Source of the DNA: Bacillus sp. FJAT-49711
GTDB taxonomy: Bacteria; Bacillota; Bacilli; Bacillales; Bacillaceae_C
Length of the DNA: 64,000 nucleotides
Direction: 5' to 3'
NCBI RefSeq assembly: GCF_018343715.1
Contig: NZ_JAGYPL010000003.1
Coordinates: forward strand, 247,032 to 311,031
The notes beneath the pieces were generated by a model. It was not told the DNA's origin. It saw only the letters and a list, made by a program, of their open reading frames with translations, and ran no database searches. Every line of letters begins with the position of its first letter. Position 1 is the stretch's first letter. Of this stretch, positions 8,323 through 17,444 are shown piece by piece. The translations under genes were made by a program, and so were the position numbers.

Positions 8323-9678
8323 TTAGGCTTTTGAAGCTTCCAATTCTTTCTCTTTATCCTCCCATATTCTTGATCGCCATCGCCTCATCAGGATAATTCC
8401 CCTCACCCACTCATCCACAACGAAGCCGATCCAGATGCCGATTAAGCCCAATCCAAAGTGAATGCCAAGTATATAAGCAATCGGAACACTAATTAACCAC
8501 ATTCCTAAAATAGCAATGAAAACAGGAAAATTCACGTCACCAGCAGCTTTAAGAGAATTATTAAATATAAGATTAAATGCACGTCCTGGTTCGAGTAATA
8601 ATGTTAAGAGAATGATAGAGGATCCAAGCACAATAATATCTGAGCTATTAGTAAAGATTTTAAGCAGCGGCTTTGAAAAAATAAAAAATAACCCTGCTAC
8701 AAAAAGTGCTACTAGAGCCGCTATTTTATAAATGTGCATACTTTGCTTAAAAGCTTCATCCATTCTTTTCTCTCCAATTTTTCGAGAGATAAGAATTAAT
8801 GTACCTTGACCAAGCGCCCCTGAAAACATCGTGATAAAAGCTCTTAAATTAGTCGTATACACATTAGTAGTTAATGCTGTGGTGCCAATCATAGCAATAA
8901 AAATAGTAATGACAACCATTTGTAAGTTCCATGCAATCGAGTCGACTGATGAAGGAATCCCGATTTTAAGAAGATTTTTAACATGTTGTTTTGGAAAACG
9001 GAATAATTTGGTTAACGGAATAGACTCGCCAATCCGTTTTTTTAATATGACGAAAAGAATTATCATTCCGATAAAACGACTTGCAACCGTTGCAATTGCT
9101 ACCCCTTTAACACCTAAAACAGGAATGCCGAATGGACCAAAAATAAATAAATAGTTACCGATAATATTGAGGATGTTGACTCCCGTCATGACGTACATGA
9201 CTTGCTTTGTTAAGCCATGTCCTTTCATAACAGCTGACACTGTTAGCATTAATGATTGAATGAAGGTAAAGCCACCGATAATGAACATATAGATCGTCGC
9301 ATCTTTCATTAGTTCAGCAGGCAACCCCATTAGCTGTAAAATAGTTGGAGAAAATATGATTAAAATCAAACTGATAATTAAACCAAACAAAAAATTTAGA
9401 GAAATGGAGACTCTAGTGATTTCCGAAGTACTTAGTTTGTCTTTTGCTCCTACATAGCGTGAAACTAATATCGTTGTACCAATGGTCACCATGCTGCAAA
9501 GCATAATAGTCATCGCAAGGATCTGGTCGGAAAAACCAACGGCCGCAACAGCATTGTCCGAATAATGACTTAGCATAAACGTATCGGCAATTCCCATTAA
9601 TCTCAACATCATGATTTCAATCAAAATCGGCCAAGCAAGTGCAAATAAAGTTAACGTTTGAGCCTTTTTGCTTTCCAT
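8323..9678 (-). CDS. MATE family multidrug/sodium antiporter
   Basis: 451 residues with about 12 hydrophobic segments in two related halves, as in MATE exporters. Typical features are an early LALAWPILIEIMM helix, VSRYVGAKDK after the second helix, a GNYLFIFG motif in mid-protein and GALGQGTLILISRKIGE in the second half. The start at 9678 was chosen because GGAGGAGGG lies 4 bases before it; an upstream in-frame start at 9708 has no such site. It should export cationic compounds in exchange for sodium or protons. No regulator is adjacent. The exact substrate is unknown. Confidence 0.9.
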   Translation of the reverse strand: MESKKAQTLTLFALAWPILIEIMMLRLMGIADTFMLSHYSDNAVAAVGFSDQILAMTIMLCSMVTIGTTILVSRYVGAKDKLSTSEITRVSISLNFLFGLIISLILIIFSPTILQLMGLPAELMKDATIYMFIIGGFTFIQSLMLTVSAVMKGHGLTKQVMYVMTGVNILNIIGNYLFIFGPFGIPVLGVKGVAIATVASRFIGMIILFVILKKRIGESIPLTKLFRFPKQHVKNLLKIGIPSSVDSIAWNLQMVVITIFIAMIGTTALTTNVYTTNLRAFITMFSGALGQGTLILISRKIGEKRMDEAFKQSMHIYKIAALVALFVAGLFFIFSKPLLKIFTNSSDIIVLGSSIILLTLLLEPGRAFNLIFNNSLKAAGDVNFPVFIAILGMWLISVPIAYILGIHFGLGLIGIWIGFVVDEWVRGIILMRRWRSRIWEDKEKELEASKA

Positions 9679-9802
9679 AAAACCCTCCTCCGTAGTCGGT
9701 CCATCCATTTTTTAACATGTGTCCTTATTTTAATCGTCAAATTTATATAAAAACAGTCTGAAAATTTTATTATTTGTATGCTATACTTAACTTAGGAGTT
9801 AG

Positions 9803-9948
9803 GAAAGCGGAAGCTCCTTGCTTATCGACGTACAAACTTCGGGGCCTCTGACTGAGATAAAGGAAACACAGCGAGGAACGAGCTGATGTTGACTTATCGT
9901 AGGGAAGAGGACAAGAAGTTTGCTAGTCGATAGGCGCTAAAGCTAGAC
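9803..9948 (+). repeat. Dispersed MITE-like repeat, copy A (uninterrupted)
   Basis: This 146-bp element begins AAAGCGGAAGC and ends GCTAGAC. Shared blocks with copies at 42513-42665 and 50213-50546 are ATCGACGTA, GAGATAAAGGAAACAC, GATGTTGACTTATCGTAGG and GTCGATAGGCG. The ends form an imperfect terminal inverted repeat (TTATCGAC near the start, GTCGATAGG near the end). It has no coding capacity. The other bases of the 9679-10050 gap hold only the following terminator. Confidence 0.85.
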
Positions 9949-9955
9949 AAAAAAT

Positions 9956-9994
9956 GAGCGAGCTGCCTGTTCGAAAAGGCAACTCGCTTTTTTT
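9956..9994 (+). terminator. Rho-independent terminator-like hairpin beside repeat copy A
   Basis: GCGAG-CT-GCCT pairs with AGGC-AA-CTCGC and is followed by seven T on the plus strand. No plus-strand gene ends just before it, so it may have come with the repeat or serve a lost gene. Confidence 0.65.
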
Positions 9995-10050
9995 CATTTG
10001 CGGTGAAAATCTACATTGTCTCATCTAATGAAGAAATGAGGAAGTCAACA

Positions 10051-10477
10051 TTATTCGTTAAAAACAGTGTTTGATAATAATCTAAATAGGTAATCTGTGT
10101 GATTTCTAAAGCCTGCTTCTAATCCGATTAATGTTACCGCGGCTTCTTTCTCTGTTACAATGACTGCTTGACCTCTTGCAGATTCTCTGTTTTTCCAATG
10201 TCCAGAAAGAAAGAAATCTTCTTCTTGACCAAAGGTGGCAAAGACTCTTGTTTCTTCGGTATTGGAGTACCAAACAGGTCCATATACGAATCCGATGTCG
10301 TCTTGTCCATAACCGGCTGTTATCCCTTCACCTTTGTAATCAATCCGTACGATACCATTAGAGCTTGAAGATCCAGTATTCACATCCACATTGGTTATCC
10401 CTAGTGACTTAGCAACTCTTGATGCACCAGATCCTATTGCGATGTATTGGCCATTATGCTCAATAAACTCATATACA
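10051..10477 (-). pseudogene. Gene remnant, C-terminal part of an M14-type peptidase-like protein
   Basis: The reverse frame ends at 10051. It carries EFIEHNGQYIAIGSGASR, GIVRIDYKGEGITAGYG, DIGFVYGPVWYSNTEET, FFLSGHWKNRE and IGLEAGFRNHTDYLFRLL. From memory this resembles the C-terminal GATase-like domain of large bacterial zinc carboxypeptidases (M14); I could not confirm it. There is no plausible start or ribosome binding site, and the upstream part of such a protein is absent. It joins, out of frame, to an unrelated fragment at about 10470, which points to a deletion. The homology assignment is tentative; that it is a remnant is more secure. Confidence 0.55.
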
Positions 10478-10849
10478 TTGTGAAATAGATGGATTGTTAA
10501 ATGTAATTGTAAAAGTGCACCAATTATTAAAAGCCTTAACCTCTTCCCTAGCTATGATTGAAATATCAATCGTCCATTCGCCTTCATGTATATCTCCATA
10601 AAAGGTATACGGTGAACTTTTTTCTTGTTCTTGATGAATGACGATTGGCTGGGGTGTTTGTGCTTTAATGAATTGACCTCTTAATTTTTTCTGCTGATCA
10701 TGAATGATATAGGTCAGCCACATATATTGTTCGTTTCTCACTTCAATGGAAACGGAATGGACATCACTTGGTACATAAAAACGTAATAATTGATTTAACT
10801 GATGAGAATCCTTATCTTGTTTGACCTCTATTTCCAACAATTTGATCAC
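10469..10849 (-). pseudogene. Gene remnant, N-terminal fragment of unknown protein
   Basis: The frame of 126 codons starts with MIKLLEIEVKQDKDSHQ and contains beta-rich segments (LLRFYVPSDVHSVSIEV, WTIDISIIARE). This is the layout I associate with the N-terminal sandwich of CehA/McbA-type PHP metallohydrolases, but no catalytic part follows. The frame stops exactly where the next remnant begins in another frame. I read the pair as two truncated genes fused by a deletion. It could still be a small expressed protein. Confidence 0.45.
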
Positions 10850-11013
10850 CCCATCGATTTTTTTGTTCCCTTTATTGTTATGATTTGTTTATAACAAAAT
10901 ATACGAGCTGCTTTTTATGGAACTTTCAGATTAAATCTTTCTTGGCTTCACCTCCAAGAGTTCTTAATATTCAGTTATAAGTTATACTACTACAAATGAG
11001 TCAAAAGCAAAAT

Positions 11014-11048
11014 AAAAGATGCCTAAGATTTTATCCGAGGCATCTTTT
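11014..11048 (-). terminator. Terminator of the tldD-tldE operon
   Basis: AAAAGATGCCT and AGGCATCTTTT form an 11-bp stem. On the reverse strand it is followed by a T-rich stretch (ATTTTGCTTTT), 7 bases past the tldE stop. Confidence 0.85.
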
Positions 11049-11054
11049 ATAATA

Positions 11055-12398
11055 TTATTCCACCGTCACTGACAATTCCTTCAACAGCAATGAAGGGGAA
11101 CCAATCCCACTCGACGATACATATAAATCTGATCCAATTTCCTGGATGTTCTTAAGCAGGTCAAAGAAGTTTCCGGCAATCGTCATTTGCTTTACAGGTG
11201 TTTCGACTTTTCCATCCTTTACATAAAAACCATTGGCAGCCACTGAGAAATCGCCTGATACCGTATCCGCACCAGAATGCAAGCCAGATAGTTTTGTCAC
11301 GATAATCGCTTCATTTTGGGATTCTACCAATTCATCATACGTCTTTTCACTTGGTGTGATATAAAAGTTAGAAGGTGCAATAACAAGCGTCCCTTTATAT
11401 GAAGGTTTATAAGCATGACCTGTCGATTCCACCCCAGCTTTTTTTGCTGTTTTCTGATTGTGGAGCAGCGTGTTCAAAGTACCGTTTTCGACCACATTGC
11501 AAACTTTAGAGGCTACGCCTTCTCCATCAAAATTTCGGCTTGAAAAACCTTCATCATAAAATGGGTCATCCACGATTTTCACGTTTTCAGCTGCTATTTT
11601 CTCTCCTACTTTATCTTTTAATAGTGAACGGCCTTTTTGAGCAACTTCTGCAGAAAATACAGAAGTAAATGTATTAAGAAGGTCCGCAGCCGCATCTTTG
11701 CGCAGGATGATTGGGTACTTTTTACTTGGGATTGATTGTTCACCTAAATACGAAAGGGCTTCTTCCGCGGCTTCTTTCGCAATTTCATCAGGATTCAGCT
11801 TAGAGAAATCTTTCGTAATCTTTACCGTAAATCCACTTTTTGTTTCTTCCTCCTGCTTAACGACAACAGACAAAACAAGAGCAAGATAATTCATACGGTC
11901 ATGAAGAACCAATCCTTTACTGTTGGCAAGCAGCCTCTCCTTTGATTGCTCGATCAGTTTACAATAATTAAGCGACGCGATTCGTGGATCAAACTCAGAA
12001 ACTTTATGTTCCACTTCCTTTAAAAAGTTAATTTTATCAGGAATCGATACAGCATCTAATGCTTCCGAATAAAAATCCTTTTCTTCATACTCATCGCTTC
12101 CCGAAAAAATATCGTCTTGCTCTTCTTCTTCAATGGTTTCTGCATTTGCTTTTGCTCTTTCAAGTAAAAAAGAGATGGATTCAAGATCAAATTTTTCGGT
12201 ATAGGCGTAGCCCATTTTTCCATTAAAGATTCCCCTAAAAGATAATCCTCCATCTTCCGCGGTTTCATAATGATCCAATTCGCCTTTGTATACATCACAA
12301 GCAAAACGCTTTGATTTTTCATAATAAATTTCCATATCCTCAAAACCATGCGAAAGACCATTTCCCATAAGCATTTCCTGGAATTTCTCAATCTTCAT
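11055..12398 (-). CDS. tldE: TldE/PmbA-type metalloprotease subunit
   Basis: 447 residues of the TldD/PmbA family. It has the family's N-terminal half (RFACDVYKGELDHYE) and C-terminal beta-rich half (FSSRNFDGEGVASKV, GLHSGADTVSGDFSVAANGF), but it lacks the HExxxH zinc motif, as the TldE partner should. With TldD it would form the heterodimeric protease that degrades unfolded peptides and in some species trims peptide antibiotics. It starts 3 bases after tldD ends, so the two are co-translated. No precursor peptide gene is visible nearby. Confidence 0.9.
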   Translation of the reverse strand: MKIEKFQEMLMGNGLSHGFEDMEIYYEKSKRFACDVYKGELDHYETAEDGGLSFRGIFNGKMGYAYTEKFDLESISFLLERAKANAETIEEEEQDDIFSGSDEYEEKDFYSEALDAVSIPDKINFLKEVEHKVSEFDPRIASLNYCKLIEQSKERLLANSKGLVLHDRMNYLALVLSVVVKQEEETKSGFTVKITKDFSKLNPDEIAKEAAEEALSYLGEQSIPSKKYPIILRKDAAADLLNTFTSVFSAEVAQKGRSLLKDKVGEKIAAENVKIVDDPFYDEGFSSRNFDGEGVASKVCNVVENGTLNTLLHNQKTAKKAGVESTGHAYKPSYKGTLVIAPSNFYITPSEKTYDELVESQNEAIIVTKLSGLHSGADTVSGDFSVAANGFYVKDGKVETPVKQMTIAGNFFDLLKNIQEIGSDLYVSSSGIGSPSLLLKELSVTVE

Positions 12399-12401
12399 GA
12401 T

Positions 12402-13799
12402 TTACTCTCCCTTCGTTCCGCCAACGGTTATTTCACTAACGCGTATCATTGGCTGGCCGACATTAACCGGAAGGCTGCCGCTTACAGATCCGCACATACC
12501 TGCTCCGTGAGCCAAGTTATTTCCGACCATATCTACGAGTTGGAGTGTCTTCGGCCCATTTCCGATTAAAGTGGCTCCTTTTACAGGTGCTCCGATTTTC
12601 CCGTTTTCCACTAGATAGGCTTCCATAATGGCAAAGTTATAGTCCCCAGTTGCCGTATTTACCGAACCACCACCCATATATTTAGCATAAAGACCGTGCT
12701 CCGTATTCGCGATAATCTCTTCCGGAGTCGATTTTCCGGGCGCAATAAATGTATTTGTCATTCTTGATGTTGGGTTATATCGATAAGATTCGCGGCGGCT
12801 TGAACCTGTAGCTTCCATGCCCATTCGGCGTCCATTGAATTTATCAATCAAATAGCCTTTTAAAATACCATTTTCGATAAGGACATTTTTACGTGTTTTT
12901 TCCCCTTCATCATCTATATTGAGAGAACCCCACTCATTAGCAAGTGTTCCATCATCGATATATGTGACGATTTCAGGTGCCACTCTCTCTCCAATTCGAT
13001 TTGCAAAAATAGAATTACTTTTCGCTACAGAAGTTGCTTCCAACCCATGTCCACACGCTTCATGAAAAATAACTCCGCCAAACTCGTTGTCGATAATGAC
13101 AGGGAATTTCCCGCTCGGACATTCTTCAGCATGAAGCATCGTCACAGCAATTCGTGCCGCTTCTCCAGCATAATGTTCTAGATCTAATCCTTCGAAAAAC
13201 TCAAAACCTTTGTAGGCACCAGGTCCGTAAAAGCCTGGCTGCATTTGGGTGCCATCAGAAGCAATCGCTTGAATAGCCAGTCGGCTTCTAACCCGTTTAT
13301 CTTCTACGAATTTTCCTTCAGAGTTGGCAATCAAAACATTTTGTTCATGATCAAGCAAGCTGACAGTTGCTTGCGCAATACTAGGATGATAGTGTTTTGT
13401 AATATCGTATGCTTTTTTCATGACCGCTACTTTACGAGCGTTTTCAATCGATTGCGGCATTTGGATAATTTTATGTAATGGCTCAATTGTTTCTTGTTGA
13501 AGTGTAGCCGGGATATGTCTGACATCCCCTTTGATCGCGTGCGCTGCCTGTTGAGCTGCTTTTACAAGCCCTTCTTTTGAAAAATCAGTCGTATACGCAT
13601 ACACACTTTGGAGACCATTGAAAACTCTAATTCCTACTCCAGCATCTCTTCCAGAATTACTTTTTTCAATTTTTCCGTCTTGAAGAACTAAAGTATTTGA
13701 AAAGCGGTCCTCAGCAAACACTTCTGCAAAATCTCCACCTGTTGATAATGCTGCGGATATTACATCCTCTATTGTTGATTTACTTAGCATATCATGCAT
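12402..13799 (-). CDS. tldD: TldD-type zinc metalloprotease subunit
   Basis: 465 residues with the zinc-binding HExxxH motif in GGVIFHEACGHGLEA and the family signature segments RDAGVGIRVFNG near the N-terminus and GDYNFAIMEAYLVENGKIG near the C-terminus. This is the catalytic partner of TldE encoded next in the operon. AAGGAGGG stands 5 bases before the ATG at 13799. In the 276-base gap upstream I see no gene. The pair is common in Bacillus chromosomes; its natural substrate here is unknown. Confidence 0.93.
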   Translation of the reverse strand: MHDMLSKSTIEDVISAALSTGGDFAEVFAEDRFSNTLVLQDGKIEKSNSGRDAGVGIRVFNGLQSVYAYTTDFSKEGLVKAAQQAAHAIKGDVRHIPATLQQETIEPLHKIIQMPQSIENARKVAVMKKAYDITKHYHPSIAQATVSLLDHEQNVLIANSEGKFVEDKRVRSRLAIQAIASDGTQMQPGFYGPGAYKGFEFFEGLDLEHYAGEAARIAVTMLHAEECPSGKFPVIIDNEFGGVIFHEACGHGLEATSVAKSNSIFANRIGERVAPEIVTYIDDGTLANEWGSLNIDDEGEKTRKNVLIENGILKGYLIDKFNGRRMGMEATGSSRRESYRYNPTSRMTNTFIAPGKSTPEEIIANTEHGLYAKYMGGGSVNTATGDYNFAIMEAYLVENGKIGAPVKGATLIGNGPKTLQLVDMVGNNLAHGAGMCGSVSGSLPVNVGQPMIRVSEITVGGTKGE

Positions 13800-14075
13800 T
13801 CCCTCCTTGCAAGTTTTAAATGATTATTAATAGTTTACTATATTATTCCGTTATTTTTACTATTATGAAGGAAACTTTCTAAATTGTTTTGAAAAATAGC
13901 CAATTCAAGTAAAAGTATGTTCCATCAGTAATTATGTCGTAGCAGTTCAATTGAATTGGTCCACGTGCCCAATACCTATAGAAAGCGCGATCGTTGTCCA
14001 TAACCCATTCTGTAATCCATCGTTCATCTATTGTTCATATTAGATTCATATGATCATAGCAAGGAGGAGAGGGAT

Positions 14076-14537
14076 ATGTTTAAATATTGGTTATTCTTGC
14101 ACTTTGCAGGTATTTCAATTTGGGTCGGTTCCCTATTAACTGTAACCATACTATTATTTATAGTGAAAAAGCATCTTGGTTCAAAAGAGCTGTCAACCAT
14201 CGTTAAAAAAATGACAAAGGTCGTCAATACTCTTATTCATCCGAGCGCTTTTTTCGTTTTACTCAGCGGGATTTTCATGATGATCGCGATGAATTTTGGA
14301 GATTCTCCAAAGCCTTTTTACTTAGAATTTATGGAACGAATTGGCGGAATGACGGTTCTTTTCACGATTATTGCTGTTAGTATATTTGGACGCAAGGTTG
14401 TGAAAAAATTTAACACTCTTGAAAAAGAAGGTAGTCTTATTGCGCATCCAGCGAGTATCAATACGTATATTACAATGATGCTGATTTCAGTTTTGTTAGT
14501 GTTAACAGTTATCTTTGTTGTAAGCTTCAAATTTTAA
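14076..14537 (+). CDS. CopD-like small integral membrane protein
   Basis: 153 residues with four hydrophobic helices (about 5-27, 47-68, 85-103, 128-150). HFAGISIWVGSLL in helix 1 and HPSAFFVLLSGIFMM in helix 2 resemble CopD/DUF2269-type proteins with helix-borne His residues that may bind copper or haem. The start at 14076 follows AAGGAGGAGAGGG; the in-frame ATG at 14031 has no site. The gene converges on a two-component system, whose operon also holds CtaG, a copper-oxidase assembly factor. A link to copper or cytochromes is inference. Confidence 0.65.
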   Translation: MFKYWLFLHFAGISIWVGSLLTVTILLFIVKKHLGSKELSTIVKKMTKVVNTLIHPSAFFVLLSGIFMMIAMNFGDSPKPFYLEFMERIGGMTVLFTIIAVSIFGRKVVKKFNTLEKEGSLIAHPASINTYITMMLISVLLVLTVIFVVSFKF

Positions 14538-14541
14538 GTAA

Positions 14542-14580
14542 AAAAAACGAAAGACCTCCTTCAAGAAGTCTTTCGTTTTT
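14542..14580. terminator. Bidirectional terminator
   Basis: ACGAAAGAC and GTCTTTCGT form a stem flanked by A-run and T-run on the two sides, in the 44-base gap between convergent genes. It serves both the CopD-like gene and the kinase gene. Confidence 0.9.
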
Positions 14581-14581
14581 C

Positions 14582-15955
14582 CTATCTCGGCAGCCTAACA
14601 GTAAACTTAGTCCCTCTTCCCAGTTCACTCTCCACAATAATGAAGCCACCATGAAGTTCAATAATCTTCTTCACAACAGATAGACCGAGGCCACTGCCAG
14701 ATTTTGTTCGGTTTCGAGATTTATCTCCCATATAAAAACGGTCAAAAATTTGCGGCAGCTCTTCTTCTGAAATTCCGCTTCCTGTGTCACGTACAGATAC
14801 GATAATATCCTCATCCACCGTGATATCGATATAAATCGAGCCATCTACTTCTGTGAACTTAATGCTATTTGTAAGCAAGTTCATCCAAACTTGAAACAAT
14901 AATTGTTTGTCCGCCTCAATGACAAGCTCTGGCAGATCTAATTCCATCCGCAAGCCTTTTTTGCTCCATTCCCATTCCGTAAGCAATACGACTTCCCTGA
15001 TTTGCTCATCAAGACGAAACGAACTCTTTTTGACTGCCTTTACTTCTTTATCAAGAGAGGAAAGCATTAATAATTGTTTACTCAAGGAAGATAAACGGCT
15101 CGTCTCTTTTTCGATGATCGCTAAGTAACGATCGGTCTCTTCTTCACTTCCCATCTTTGAACGGATTGCTTTCGTAAATCCTTGTATGGAAGTGAGTGGC
15201 GATTGGATTTCATGTGATACATTCGAAACGAATTCTTGGCGCATTTCATCTACCTTTTGCAATGATTTTGCCATCCGCTCAAAGTCTTTCGCCAATGCCC
15301 CAATTTCATCAGAACGCTGACTGTCAAAAGTGAAATCAAAATTACCACTTGCAATTTTCCGTGTTGCTTTCGTTAACTTTTTGATTGGTCGAACGAGGAA
15401 TGTCGCAAAAATAACAATTAACAGCATACTGATGAAAAATGTTAAACCTAATATTAAGCTAAAAACAATCCGCATTTCACCAAACTGCTTTTCTACATTC
15501 GGACGGACAAATAGAGCTTCCAACCCGCCATTGACTTTAATCGGAACACCAATACTATTTTTCACATCATCTTTGAAAAAACCTGTGACAAATAAATTGC
15601 TCTTAAACTCACTAATCCCATGGTACGTATGACCATCAAGAACAGATTGAATGATGGACCCATCCAATTCATAATGACGAAATGGATCCCCAAACTGCAC
15701 TCCAACCATATTTTGATCGACTAAATAAAGCTGGAAATTCATTTTTGCTACACTCGTTAAATATTCATGAATATTGATTCCTTCGGAGTTTTCGTAGAGA
15801 TAGACGATTTCATTTGCAATTTCCTTTATTTTATCCTCATTATATTCTTTTAACTTCGCATGATAATAAAGATTAGAAAATAAAAAAGCGATGATACCGC
15901 TAACGAGCGCGACAAACATAAAAGTGAAAACAATTCTTACATATAAAGTCTTCAT
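14582..15955 (-). CDS. Membrane sensor histidine kinase
   Basis: 457 residues: TM1 at about 7-28, an extracytoplasmic loop of about 130 residues, TM2 near 165-190, HAMP, HisKA with SNVSHEIQSPLTSIQGFTKA, and an HATPase domain with the N box NLLTNSIKFTE, RDTGSGI and SGSGLGLSVV. The HEIQSPL variant of the H box marks a Bacillus kinase subgroup distinct from the HELKTPL kinase at 4522-5880. It overlaps the response-regulator gene by 4 bases. The signal is unknown. It is the last gene of the MMPL/CtaG block, suggesting it senses envelope or lipid stress handled by the transporter; that is inference. Confidence 0.93.
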   Translation of the reverse strand: MKTLYVRIVFTFMFVALVSGIIAFLFSNLYYHAKLKEYNEDKIKEIANEIVYLYENSEGINIHEYLTSVAKMNFQLYLVDQNMVGVQFGDPFRHYELDGSIIQSVLDGHTYHGISEFKSNLFVTGFFKDDVKNSIGVPIKVNGGLEALFVRPNVEKQFGEMRIVFSLILGLTFFISMLLIVIFATFLVRPIKKLTKATRKIASGNFDFTFDSQRSDEIGALAKDFERMAKSLQKVDEMRQEFVSNVSHEIQSPLTSIQGFTKAIRSKMGSEEETDRYLAIIEKETSRLSSLSKQLLMLSSLDKEVKAVKKSSFRLDEQIREVVLLTEWEWSKKGLRMELDLPELVIEADKQLLFQVWMNLLTNSIKFTEVDGSIYIDITVDEDIIVSVRDTGSGISEEELPQIFDRFYMGDKSRNRTKSGSGLGLSVVKKIIELHGGFIIVESELGRGTKFTVRLPR

Positions 15956-16632
15956 TGGCTTTTTACCTCTAACTTATAACCTATGCCACGGACAGTAATA
16001 ATTTGAAAATCATCTGTTATATCACGAAAACGCTCGCGCAGCCTTTTAATGTGAACATCAACCGTTCTGCTATCCCCTTCAAAATCAGTCCCCCATATAA
16101 ACTGTATGAGCTGCTCCCTCGTATACATACGATCCGGTTGGCTAGCAAGCTGCGCAAGCAACTGAAATTCTTTAAGCGGCAAAATGAAGCTTTGAGTGCC
16201 GACTTTCACTTCATAATTGTTCCGATCAATCACTGTGTTTTTCATCGTAATAATATTATTTGATACCATTTGATATCTGCGAAGCAGTGCTCGTATCCTG
16301 AAAAGGAGCTCTTCTGGTTCAAATGGTTTTACGACATAATCATCTGTTCCTGATAAGAAGCCTTTTGCCTTATCCTCCATTTCGCCTTTAGCTGTAAGTA
16401 AAATCACAGGAATATCGTAATATTTTCGAATTTCCGTGCATAAATCCCAGCCATTTTTATGGGGCATCATAACATCTACAATTGCCAAGTGAATTTGTTT
16501 ATTTTCAAGCAGCATGGAAGCTTCATTTCCATCTGCAGCTTCTACAACTACAAACCGCTCTTTCTGTAAATAAAAGCGCAGCAATTCGCGAATATGAGGA
16601 TCATCATCGACGATTAGAATATGTGTGTGCAT
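15952..16632 (-). CDS. OmpR-family response regulator
   Basis: 226 residues: a receiver with VDDD, the phospho-acceptor Asp in AIVDVMMPHKNG and Lys in VVKPFEPEE, then a winged-helix domain (LKEFQLLAQLASQP, RTVDVHIKRLRERF, VRGIGYKL). It starts 15 bases after ctaG and overlaps the kinase by 4 bases, so it probably shares the transcript of the upstream MMPL and ctaG genes. It may autoregulate that transcript; no binding site was identified. Confidence 0.93.
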   Translation of the reverse strand: MHTHILIVDDDPHIRELLRFYLQKERFVVVEAADGNEASMLLENKQIHLAIVDVMMPHKNGWDLCTEIRKYYDIPVILLTAKGEMEDKAKGFLSGTDDYVVKPFEPEELLFRIRALLRRYQMVSNNIITMKNTVIDRNNYEVKVGTQSFILPLKEFQLLAQLASQPDRMYTREQLIQFIWGTDFEGDSRTVDVHIKRLRERFRDITDDFQIITVRGIGYKLEVKSQ

Positions 16633-16647
16633 GTTAGATCTTCCTTC

Positions 16648-17382
16648 TTATTTTGTATAGGTGAAGCGGGATATGAGCGTGAGTCCAAATTTATGCAACC
16701 CCATCATGACAATCCCACTCGAAATTTGATCAACACTCGGATTCATTTGAAAAGGGAGTAAATCTGCCACATTAATATGTTCGGGCAAACAGAGACTTAA
16801 TGCAAACCCTTGTAAAAACGGGTTCGTTATTCCTCCCATGATGCCATTTACAATAAACAATAAGCAAGCCGGAGTTAAAAGAAAGCCGCTCCATACAGCA
16901 AATCGTTTATTCCCCAACTTTACAACCGGCCACCACATAAGAATAGCTAATACAAAGAGCAGCGATGTATATCCTTTGTGCACATAGGAAATTTGGTAAA
17001 GTGTTTGCAATACGAACGGCAAATGATAAAGAAAAAACAAGATTGCAAATAAAAATAAAGAAATATACGCTAAAACATTTAACTTAAATTTAACCGGAAT
17101 TCCAAGTATAAATAGCGGCGGAATAATAAAATAAAGGATGCTCATTTGAATCATATGAAAACTAAATGATAAATGGCTAATGACGGATAATGGACTCCCG
17201 ATCACTAAGTAAAATAAACTGATACTTATGAAAAAAAGAATCGATCTTACGTGATAGATTTTTATAATCGTTAAATGTTTCAGTAAGAGAGCATATAAAA
17301 TAGCGATTATTGCGAGAATAAATAATAATGGGAAGTTCCACTCTAGTTGTCCTTCAAGCAATACACTATTGACATGCTCCAC
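16648..17382 (-). CDS. CtaG-type cytochrome c oxidase assembly factor
   Basis: The protein has about 244 residues with seven hydrophobic helices. SHLSFSFHMIQMSILYFIIPP, with paired His and a Met-Gln context, is the signature helix of the caa3_CtaG family, needed for copper insertion or assembly of caa3 oxidase in Bacillus. The start is uncertain: the GTG at 17382 overlaps AAGGAGG, and a TTG eight codons on is possible. It is isolated from any cox/cta genes in this window and instead sits between an MMPL transporter and a two-component system. Confidence 0.85.
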   Translation of the reverse strand: MEHVNSVLLEGQLEWNFPLLFILAIIAILYALLLKHLTIIKIYHVRSILFFISISLFYLVIGSPLSVISHLSFSFHMIQMSILYFIIPPLFILGIPVKFKLNVLAYISLFLFAILFFLYHLPFVLQTLYQISYVHKGYTSLLFVLAILMWWPVVKLGNKRFAVWSGFLLTPACLLFIVNGIMGGITNPFLQGFALSLCLPEHINVADLLPFQMNPSVDQISSGIVMMGLHKFGLTLISRFTYTK

Positions 17383-17444
17383 CTCCTTGCATAAGCACGA
17401 ATTTATTCATTTTATGATTCAACATTCATGTTTATTTCTAAAAA

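Noticed and set aside
9679-10050. A small protein gene in the gap upstream of the MATE gene
   Set aside because: The gap is filled by repeat copy A and a terminator hairpin, and no frame has a start with a ribosome binding site.
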